From positions 1 through 12,812 of the forward strand of contig JAZDPW010000028.1 of NCBI GenBank assembly GCA_043797305.1: a stretch of 12,812 nt of DNA. Direction: 5' to 3'. Numbering within the stretch: the first letter of the stretch is position 1; each line of letters starts with the position of its first letter. The translations under genes were made by a program, and so were the position numbers. This DNA comes from CAZGHF01 sp043797305 (GTDB lineage Bacteria; Patescibacteriota; Minisyncoccia; UBA6257; GWB1-50-10). Below are positions 7,049 to 12,812 of the stretch, piece after piece. The notes beneath the pieces are model-generated. The model was given only the letters and a program-made list of their open reading frames with translations. It ran no database searches and was not told the origin of the DNA.

Positions 7049-9562
7049 TTATTTAATCGAAATTAATACAGTATGAGGTTTACCATCATCTAATGCGACC
7101 TTCAGTTGCCAGGTGCCCGCCGGCATTGTTTTTGTTGAAAGATTATAGATATATTGATTTTCTTCTTGGTCGTATCTGAAGAAGTTAGCGGTATCGGCGG
7201 AAGACGTCGAAACGGGCGCTTCCTCGATTCCGACTACACCATCTTCAACTTTAGCAATAAACAGCTTGGCAACTGCGGTGGAAATAAATTGATTGTTGAT
7301 GTCAGTTAATTGGAACCTAACAGGCAGTGTTCTGCTGCCTTTATAAACGCCCCTGCCGTCGGTACGAACCGGTGGAAGAAGACCGCCGAAGTTATAAACG
7401 ACGTCGAAATTTACTGTTTCGGTGGAAATGTTGCCGACAAAATCTTCGGCTCGGATCTCTATAGTGTGGCGGCCGGGAACGGTAAAATTAATAACGGCTC
7501 CATCTTCCATGGTTTGGCTGTCTAAGGTTGTTGATAAGCTAAACACTCCGGTGAGGTCGTCTTGGGCAGAGAAATTGAAAATCATTGAAGGCGCGTTGAG
7601 TAATACCTCACTCGGAATGACAGTATGAGTAATAGTCGGCGGCGTGATGTCTTCTGGCACGATTACCGTCTCCTCCGGCGCGGAAGAAGAAAAAACGAAT
7701 TTCAAATTCTCGATAAGATTATTTGAGGTATTTGCGGTAAAACTAACAACAGTCGAAGTTGCTTCTCCGCTTATCTCCTCACGAACGTAATCGGTCAAAA
7801 TTTCGTAGGAACCGCTTCCCGTTCCCTGGGTAGTTATGATATATTCGCCGTCAAGCGGCTCGGGAATGAAGATGTTTTCGTTCGGCGTGTTAAAGCCGGT
7901 ATAAAAAGCGCCGTCAATTTCGTTGAACTCTTGTCCGGTAACAAAATCTTTTCCGATTCGCTTGCCGTCCGGAGCGGTAACCAGAATATCAACGGGCGAC
8001 AACCCGAAAATCGAAAGGAATTTTTTGACTTCGGACACCGTAATGATTTGGGTCGGTGGCTGACCGGTTAGAATCTGATATATTTCATCGACACCGTTGG
8101 TTGGTAAACTGTTATGTTCCCCCACAATGCCAACATTCGTACTATTAATAACACCCAAGGCCAAAGAACTGACTAACGGAACCGTTTCGTCACCTACACC
8201 ATCTTCAATAACTCTCGGCACACCATGTTCCCATATTGGTAAAGTAGAAAGCTCGTTTTCAACCCTGATAACGCTGATCGTGTCTTGATCGTCACTAAAA
8301 ATGTTAGTAATTGAAACGCCGCTTTCTTCCAAAACTGAAATAGACGAAGAAGAATTTAACGTTTCGAGAAAAGTATTTTGCGGGTAACCCGAGGGATAGG
8401 CTCGCAAGACGCCAGTATTAAAGTCTTTGAGATAATCGTAGGTAGGTAGTAATTCTTGAAGCGAGAGAATAGGAGAAGAAGTACTACGGATATAGTTAAA
8501 TAAGATTTGGTTTAGGTTTGTAAAGCTACCAAACCCAGCTTCTATAGCCTCCTGACGGAAAATAGCATCCAAGAGCAGATCGTTTATGCTAAACCGAACC
8601 CCAGACGTGCCTCCCTCCCATGCAAAATACGCTTTCGGCGCGCCGATATGCGGCGTTCCCAAAAAAATAAGCTGGTCTATATCGTTCTGGTAACTTCCGC
8701 TTTGTATATACTGCCTTGCCACTAAACCGCCCATGCTGTGAGCAATAACGTCTACCTTGTTACATTGACAGATTGTTTTTATCTCTTGAATCTTGTTTTC
8801 CAGTAAAGAAGCTGTAACCACGTTGCTTTTCCGCCAGTCGTAAGGAAAGTCGAACAACGTTTCGTTTTCGGTGTAACCGTTCGCCAAGAGAGTTAACTTC
8901 AAGCCGTCATAAGGTTTGAGGCGCGGCTGGAGGATAAGTTCGCCGTCTTTTTCTTCCGAGCCTAAAAATCCGGGGATAATGACCACCGGGTCAAGAGTTG
9001 CTCCGGGGTAAGGGATGTCGGTTATGAAATACCAATCCTCCACCCCGCCGATACCGCCCAAAATAGTTCCGCTCCCAAAAGGATATTTCGAGGGGTCATT
9101 CGTGCCGTAAGGTTTGCCATTAAAATTTGTTGTACCGTGGCGCAGAAAAGTAACGACAAAGTCATAACACCTCTCCGGATCTAAAGTTACAGCCGGAAAA
9201 TTAAAAGTATAAAAACCGTCACCGGTATAAGGGATCTCTATAAAAGCCAGCTGGTTCGTCGGGCCGTCGCACGTAGCTCTTTCCAACGCCTCAAAACGCA
9301 GCTTATTGTTACCGTCCAAAGGGACTCCTCCCGTGTCTCCGAAGTGGATTTTTGTAAAACTCCATGTGCCGGTAAGCGATACCGACTTTGGACCCGTGGG
9401 ACTTCCCAACTGGTTGCGATTCAGCGTTTGGTTCATTGAAGAACCGCTATTGGGGGTCTGCACGCTGTCGTCGGGTTGTTCGACGAAGGCGGCAGCTGAG
9501 GCCAATCTAAAACCTGCAAGTACAGCAACAACGACAAAAAAGATAAGTACAAATTTTTTCAT
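7049..9562 (-). CDS. Secreted LCAT/PGAP1-like alpha/beta-hydrolase (lipase/esterase) with Ig-like and PxKF-like modules
   Basis: An 837-residue exported protein. A signal peptide (basic start, hydrophobic core 4-20) is predicted to be cut after ASA (21-23). Residues about 60-190 form a beta-rich region with Cys98, Cys132. The hydrolase core follows: VVIIPGFLGS (193-202, oxyanion loop), DVIAHSMGGLVARQYI with nucleophile S276 (an AxSxG elbow as in Bacillus lipases), FLGTPHIGAPKAY, GVGDETVPL with the probable acid D458, and GEHNSLP with the probable base H483. Residues about 640-731 look like an Ig-type domain (DITPPTIT...FSAQDDLTGV...AEDFVGN). Residues about 745-837 look like a PxKF domain (LPVRFQLTD, FFRYD, QYIYNLSTK, AGTWQLKVALDDG). 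It should cleave ester or acyl bonds outside the cell; the substrate is unknown. Related small membrane proteins flank it (47-base and 1-base gaps). No anchor or sorting signal is visible. Confidence 0.88.
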   Translation of the reverse strand: MKKFVLIFFVVVAVLAGFRLASAAAFVEQPDDSVQTPNSGSSMNQTLNRNQLGSPTGPKSVSLTGTWSFTKIHFGDTGGVPLDGNNKLRFEALERATCDGPTNQLAFIEIPYTGDGFYTFNFPAVTLDPERCYDFVVTFLRHGTTNFNGKPYGTNDPSKYPFGSGTILGGIGGVEDWYFITDIPYPGATLDPVVIIPGFLGSEEKDGELILQPRLKPYDGLKLTLLANGYTENETLFDFPYDWRKSNVVTASLLENKIQEIKTICQCNKVDVIAHSMGGLVARQYIQSGSYQNDIDQLIFLGTPHIGAPKAYFAWEGGTSGVRFSINDLLLDAIFRQEAIEAGFGSFTNLNQILFNYIRSTSSPILSLQELLPTYDYLKDFNTGVLRAYPSGYPQNTFLETLNSSSSISVLEESGVSITNIFSDDQDTISVIRVENELSTLPIWEHGVPRVIEDGVGDETVPLVSSLALGVINSTNVGIVGEHNSLPTNGVDEIYQILTGQPPTQIITVSEVKKFLSIFGLSPVDILVTAPDGKRIGKDFVTGQEFNEIDGAFYTGFNTPNENIFIPEPLDGEYIITTQGTGSGSYEILTDYVREEISGEATSTVVSFTANTSNNLIENLKFVFSSSAPEETVIVPEDITPPTITHTVIPSEVLLNAPSMIFNFSAQDDLTGVFSLSTTLDSQTMEDGAVINFTVPGRHTIEIRAEDFVGNISTETVNFDVVYNFGGLLPPVRTDGRGVYKGSRTLPVRFQLTDINNQFISTAVAKLFIAKVEDGVVGIEEAPVSTSSADTANFFRYDQEENQYIYNLSTKTMPAGTWQLKVALDDGKPHTVLISIK

Positions 9563-9609
9563 ATATTAAAAGTAATTAAATCGTTATTTACCCACTACTA
9601 AATAAAAAC

Positions 9610-9981
9610 CTAACGCAGAAGTTTCTTGACTTGTATGGCTGACAATAAACTCACGACGAGCAAAGCAAGAAAAGTTGCTAAGTGAGTCAAGGAGGATAGG
9701 AATAATAACAGAGGCGCAATAACGAAATAAATCAAAGTGGTGGGTTTGAAACTTTGTGAGAAAGCCTTGTAGAAAAAAGTTATGAAAAGTGTGTATAGGA
9801 GAAAAAAGGTAGGAGGATACGTATCAAAGTACGAAGGGAACACAAAACTACCCAGTCCTCCCCCAACTGCAAATAACCTGTCATACAAAGGCTCAATCAG
9901 GAAAGTAAAAACCAAAGCAAGCACAACGCTCACCCAAAACACCTGCCAGTTTTTCCATTCTTTTCGAATTTTCATATACAT
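9610..9981 (-). CDS. Small four-helix membrane protein, first gene of the hydrolase operon
   Basis: A 123-residue protein of unknown function with hydrophobic helices at about 12-30, 57-74, 81-98 and 100-117 and a basic C-terminus (VKKLLR). Between helices 1 and 2 is a polar GGG...FVFPSYF loop (40-52). The same layout and motif (GGGG...FFPEEF) occur in the protein encoded at 6651-7047, and the ends also agree (KNxxVFxVSxxLAL near the start). I infer paralogy. It is the promoter-proximal gene, 47 bases before the hydrolase. The frame opens ATG TAT ATG; the promoter lies so close that the second ATG (9975, MKIRKEW) fits the expected transcript better than the first. I recognise no named family; a membrane partner, chaperone or immunity role for the hydrolase is speculation. 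Confidence 0.72.
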   Translation of the reverse strand: MYMKIRKEWKNWQVFWVSVVLALVFTFLIEPLYDRLFAVGGGLGSFVFPSYFDTYPPTFFLLYTLFITFFYKAFSQSFKPTTLIYFVIAPLLLFLSSLTHLATFLALLVVSLLSAIQVKKLLR

Positions 9982-9984
9982 TTA

Positions 9985-9993
9985 ATTATACCA
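9985..9993 (-). promoter_or_regulatory. Extended -10 promoter of the hydrolase operon
   Basis: The minus strand reads TGG then TATAAT (9990-9985), a perfect -10 with the TGn extension; no good -35 lies 16-18 bases upstream, as is common for extended -10 promoters. Counting from the hexamer, transcription should start near 9978-9975, on top of the two ATG codons of the first gene, which implies a leaderless or almost leaderless mRNA. It sits in the 51-base gap after the PF06695 gene. Confidence 0.6.
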
Positions 9994-10032
9994 TCCAACT
10001 GCCTGTGAGTGCCTTCGATCAGAAAATTTCTA

Positions 10033-10491
10033 TTATAACGCGAAAGACACCGCCCCTGATAACAATAAAACAATGGCGCCGGAAATCACATTTCCTAAAA
10101 ATATCATAACCGCCGCCTGTTTCATGGGGATGCCGAAAACGAAGGCCGCCACCGTCCCACTCCAGGCACCGGTAAAGGGCACGGGAATACCGACGAAAAG
10201 CATAAGGCCGATTTCCTTCCAAACCTCAAAATGATTTTCGTGCTTCCGGCGAGTCCGTTCAAAGAGCCAAGAAAAAAAGCGGTTTGGGAAATAAAAGTGA
10301 TGAGTGATTTTCTCGTAAATGAAGTTCCAGAAAAAGAGAAGGGGCAAGACCGGCAGAAAGCTCCCGATTACGCCCAAAACGTAAGCCTCGAGCGGCGGGA
10401 GGCCGAAAGCGAAAATCCCGAGAGGGATTGCGCCGCGAAGTTCGAAAAACGGCGAAGCGGCGATGGCGATGGTTGTAAGCTCCGCATTCAT
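10033..10491 (-). CDS. Small membrane transporter-like protein, PF06695 (Sm_multidrug_ex)
   Basis: A 152-residue integral membrane protein of the family named putative small multi-drug export protein; experimental evidence for export is scant, so the name is only a label. The repeated signature of this family is seen: ASPFFELRGAIPLGIFAFG (12-30) in the first half and LFVGIPVPFTGAWSGTVAAFVFGIP (98-122) in the second. Hydrophobic stretches run from about 8-55, 93-120 and 126-152, with a basic loop (RTRRKHENHFEVWK) between. Length is normal for the family (about 150-160). It starts 7 bases after the GalT stop, so it is the last gene of the glycan operon. The start is fixed by the conserved N-terminus. 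Confidence 0.85.
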   Translation of the reverse strand: MNAELTTIAIAASPFFELRGAIPLGIFAFGLPPLEAYVLGVIGSFLPVLPLLFFWNFIYEKITHHFYFPNRFFSWLFERTRRKHENHFEVWKEIGLMLFVGIPVPFTGAWSGTVAAFVFGIPMKQAAVMIFLGNVISGAIVLLLSGAVSFAL

Positions 10492-10498
10492 CTGGTTT

Positions 10499-11488
10499 TT
10501 ATTTTCTCAAAATCCGGGCGGCATCGTCCGGGTCCATAACGTTAATTTCAATCCCGGTGCCGAGCTCGAAACCGGCCGAAATGTTTGTCTTCGGAATAAT
10601 CTCCAAATGCCAGTGATAATGGCGGTATTTCCCCTTGTCCTCGACCGGAGCGGTGTGGATAAAAAAGTTGTAATCGGGATCCCCCAGCTTTTTCTCGATT
10701 TTTTTCAGGGAAAACTGGAGAGCCGAAACGACGCTCTCAATTTCGGCATCGGGAGCGTCTTCGAAATAAGGCGAGTGTTTCTTCGGAAAAATCCGGAGTT
10801 CAAAGGGCTCGCGGGAAACGAAAGGAGCAAAGACGATGGCATTATCATTTTCGAAAACAATTCTCTTTTTTTCTTTCCTCTCAATTTTAATCATTTCGCA
10901 GTGGACGCAGCGCCTGTATTTTTTGAAATAATTCGAAGAACCGGTAAGGGAATGTCGAATGTCGGGCGGCACAACCGGCACGGCAATGAGCTGATAATGA
11001 GGGTGATAAACCGAAGCACCGGCCGTCGGCCCCCAGTTGTGGAAAATGAGTATGTAAGCGAGGCAGGGATCGTCCAAAAGCATCGTGTAGCGGTCGCGAA
11101 AAGCCTGAAAAACCTGGTTGGCTTCGGAAGGGTTTAGATTCGCAAAATTACGGTTGTGGTCGCGCGTCACGACGATGTCGTGATGACCGACGCCTCCTAC
11201 CAGGGAATAAATACCGTGGCGAAAACTTCTGGCGCAAGCGTTCTTTTTATGAACGACCGCCGGATATTTGTTCTCAACAACCGCCACTTCCCAATCGCCT
11301 TTTCGCCCGCCGTTATAAACGGAAATCGGCTTATGGGTTTTTAAAATATTTTCAAAAGGACAGTTTTTGACGGGAGCTTTCCCCCGCTTCTTTCTTTTGA
11401 AGAGGGAGTGGGGTTTTTTGCTCCGCTTGGGCGAGATTAAAATCCAGTCGCCGGATACCAGATCTTGTCTTAATTCCGGGTTTCTCAT
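10499..11488 (-). CDS. galT: Galactose-1-phosphate uridylyltransferase-like protein (GalT family)
   Basis: HIT-superfamily enzyme that transfers UMP between UDP-glucose and hexose 1-phosphates (Leloir pathway); related members act as nucleotide-sugar phosphorylases, so the substrate is open. The 329 residues cover the N-terminal (about 1-175) and C-terminal (about 190-329) halves. The active site is YHPHYQL with nucleophile H164 (HPHGQ in E. coli, H166). Other landmarks are NCPFEN (42-47), DHNRNF with H111, CVHCEMI (194-200) and HYHWHLEI with H292 and H294. The first zinc motif is CPFE rather than CPFC, so one classical ligand is replaced by E46. The ATG overlaps the GT2 TGA by 4 bases. Co-location with GtrA and GT2 suggests supply of activated sugar for a surface glycan. 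Confidence 0.87.
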   Translation of the reverse strand: MRNPELRQDLVSGDWILISPKRSKKPHSLFKRKKRGKAPVKNCPFENILKTHKPISVYNGGRKGDWEVAVVENKYPAVVHKKNACARSFRHGIYSLVGGVGHHDIVVTRDHNRNFANLNPSEANQVFQAFRDRYTMLLDDPCLAYILIFHNWGPTAGASVYHPHYQLIAVPVVPPDIRHSLTGSSNYFKKYRRCVHCEMIKIERKEKKRIVFENDNAIVFAPFVSREPFELRIFPKKHSPYFEDAPDAEIESVVSALQFSLKKIEKKLGDPDYNFFIHTAPVEDKGKYRHYHWHLEIIPKTNISAGFELGTGIEINVMDPDDAARILRK

Positions 11489-12225
11489 GCTGATTGATTC
11501 ATATTATACTTGTCCCTCCACAACCACCACCTCACCCTAAAAACATCCCAAAGACTAGAAAGATAACCGCTCAACTTAACCCGGCTGTCGGTATTGTTCA
11601 CCCACCGAACCGGAATTTCTTTTGTGTGATAACTCATTTCTTTCGCCAAGGCCAACGCTTCGACATCGAAACCCCAGCGATTGATTTTTAAAAGGCCGAA
11701 GATTCTGCCGGCCGCTTCTTCGGAAAAGCACTTGAAACCGCACTGCGTATCCCAAAGCCCGGGCAGAAGAAGAACCTGAATAATAATGTTGCCGACGTTT
11801 CCTAAAATTCTTTTGTAGAAAGGCTGGGGCGGCACCAATTCGGCGCCCTTCACGTCCCGGCTGCCGATAACGACGTCATATCCTTCCTTAAAATACGGGA
11901 GCATTTTGCCGACCTGGTCAACGGAAGTCGAGTTGTCGGCGTCCATAAAGAGTCGGTAGGTGCCTCTTGCTTCAAGCATGCCCTGTTTTACGACAAAACC
12001 CTTTCCGTGATTTTCCTTGTTGTCGATTATCCTTAAATTCTTGATAAGCGGCAGAAATTTCGACACCACCTCGTTGGTATTGTCCCTCGAACCGTCGTTT
12101 ACCACAATTACTTCCGAAGAGTAATCGGTTTTACCGAGTTGTCGGTCAACGTCAATTAAGGTCAGCGACACCCGCTTCGATTCGTTGTAAACGGGAATTA
12201 TGACCGATAAAAACGGTTTAGGCAT
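11485..12225 (-). CDS. Family 2 glycosyltransferase, dolichyl-phosphate glucosyltransferase (Alg5)-like
   Basis: GT-A fold enzyme that probably transfers a sugar from a nucleotide sugar to polyprenyl phosphate at the inner face of the membrane. The 246-residue sequence shows LSVIIPVYNESKR (6-18), VIVVNDGSRDNT (39-50), NHGKGFVVKQGM (72-83), the metal-binding FMDADNST (93-100), VIGSRDV (119-125), WDTQCGFKCFS (158-168) and NRWGFDVEAL (182-191). The WDTQCGFK block and the GFD motif favour the Alg5/DPG-synthase branch. No C-terminal membrane helices are present; the Trp- and Arg-rich end (VRWWLWRDKY) may associate with the membrane. The start overlaps the gtrA end by 8 bases. With GtrA it forms the usual pair for making and flipping polyprenyl-linked sugar. 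Confidence 0.92.
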   Translation of the reverse strand: MPKPFLSVIIPVYNESKRVSLTLIDVDRQLGKTDYSSEVIVVNDGSRDNTNEVVSKFLPLIKNLRIIDNKENHGKGFVVKQGMLEARGTYRLFMDADNSTSVDQVGKMLPYFKEGYDVVIGSRDVKGAELVPPQPFYKRILGNVGNIIIQVLLLPGLWDTQCGFKCFSEEAAGRIFGLLKINRWGFDVEALALAKEMSYHTKEIPVRWVNNTDSRVKLSGYLSSLWDVFRVRWWLWRDKYNMNQSA

Positions 12226-12812
12226 TCTTAAATACGAATTTCTTGTAGGCGAAAAAGTTCCAGATTAGGGAAATAATCGTCGCGGCAAGAGCTCCGACAT
12301 TGGCCCAGGCCCTCGGCCCAATCCCGAAAAGCGGCCCCAAAACCGAAACGATGAATGAAGCAATGGCGACATTGATTAAAAGACCGATAAGGGTAAAGAA
12401 AGCGAAACGGAAATATTCCTGAAACGTAACCGGCAAGCGGCTCCCGAACGTCCAAAATTTATTCAGGTAGTAACTGTTGGTCACGGCCGTTAGAAACGAA
12501 ACTCCCTTAAAAACGCTGAAATAAACCCCGCCGGTTATGTCGGTAAGAAGTATCAGAAGGTTCAAGATGCCCAGGTCAATGAAGGTATTTAGGGCTCCCA
12601 CCGCCGCAAATTTACCGAACTGAAAAAATCCCGACAAAACGCGGCTCAGCAAATAAGTCGCGGTGAGCGCGAGCGGGGAAAAAATCGAAAAACCGGCGAC
12701 CGAAAACAAAATGAAACTCGGCGTTATTTCGAAACCGAGATTCTTGGCGGGCAAAAGAACGAGCCAGCCGAACAGAAATCCGATTGATACGGCAAAATAA
12801 AAATCTCTGCGT
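12218..12812 (-). CDS. GtrA-like polytopic membrane protein with N-terminal extension (5' end cut by window edge)
   Basis: GtrA-type proteins have about four membrane helices and are thought to flip polyprenyl-phosphate-linked sugars. The core is typical: FGKFAAVGALNTFIDLGILN (about 66-85 of the visible 197 residues), NSYYLNKFWTFGS, and a C-terminal IWNFFAYKKFVFKN. The reverse frame stays open from the stop at 12218 to the window edge, beginning RRDFYFAVSIGFLFGW. A TTG at 12754 would be the only internal start before the core region but falls inside a membrane helix, so the true start is probably just beyond 12812. The extra N-terminal part (about 60 residues) adds two hydrophobic segments to the usual 120-140 residue GtrA domain. 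It heads the visible operon with the GT2 gene. Confidence 0.86.
   Translation of the reverse strand, partial: RRDFYFAVSIGFLFGWLVLLPAKNLGFEITPSFILFSVAGFSIFSPLALTATYLLSRVLSGFFQFGKFAAVGALNTFIDLGILNLLILLTDITGGVYFSVFKGVSFLTAVTNSYYLNKFWTFGSRLPVTFQEYFRFAFFTLIGLLINVAIASFIVSVLGPLFGIGPRAWANVGALAATIISLIWNFFAYKKFVFKNA

Noticed and set aside
10032..10037. Perfect TATAAT on the minus strand at the end of the PF06695 gene
   Set aside because: It is formed by the last codons and stop of that gene, lacks a TGn extension and has no -35 at the right distance. The extended -10 at 9985-9990 is better placed.
11503..11508. TATAAT on the minus strand just before galT
   Set aside because: It is inside the GT2 coding end (KYNM codons) and has no -35-like hexamer at 16-18 bases and no TGn, so it is probably chance.
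3171..12225. Alternative genetic code with TGA as glycine (SR1/Gracilibacteria)
   Set aside because: TGA ends mltG, tpiA and the GT2 gene at natural family ends, and no conserved frame contains an internal TGA.

Overview
The window looks like a piece of a small, densely packed bacterial chromosome, most likely from the Patescibacteria/CPR (Parcubacteria-like). This assignment is an inference from several traits. All twelve genes lie on the minus strand with gaps of 1-134 bases or short overlaps. RpoB is unusually short. No start has a convincing Shine-Dalgarno sequence. Small membrane proteins typical of these genomes are present. TGA is a normal stop (mltG, tpiA and the GT2 gene end with it), so the Gracilibacteria/SR1 recoding does not apply. 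No gene-free stretch exceeds 134 bases, and I saw no tRNA, rRNA, CRISPR array, IS element or riboswitch.

In the direction of transcription (high to low coordinates) there are three blocks. Block 1 (12812-10033) is a surface-glycan and transport operon: a GtrA-like membrane protein (cut by the window edge), a dolichyl-phosphate-glucose-synthase-like GT2 glycosyltransferase, a GalT-type nucleotidylyltransferase and a small PF06695 membrane protein. Overlaps of 8 and 4 bases and a 7-base gap link them.

Block 2 (9993-6651) starts at an extended -10 promoter placed so close to the first ATG that the mRNA should be nearly leaderless. It encodes a small four-helix membrane protein, a large secreted alpha/beta-hydrolase (LCAT/PGAP1-like lipase with Ig-like and PxKF-like C-terminal modules), and a second small membrane protein that looks like a paralogue of the first. 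The second one is broken by a single-base frameshift at adjacent G9 and T7 runs. This hydrolase flanked by two related membrane proteins is the best candidate for an undescribed system in the window.

Block 3 (6516-1) is a housekeeping series: tpiA (glycolysis), a secreted or anchored FxLYD-type protein, rodA (peptidoglycan polymerase), mltG (lytic transglycosylase) and rpoB (RNA polymerase beta). tpiA overlaps the FxLYD gene and mltG overlaps rpoB by 4 bases (ATGA), so cell-wall and transcription genes are translationally coupled. A weak internal promoter may lie before mltG. tpiA is notable for two in-frame repetitive segments: a cluster of GC-rich palindromes that lengthens loop 3 by about 12 residues, and a 7-base tandem repeat near the 3' end.
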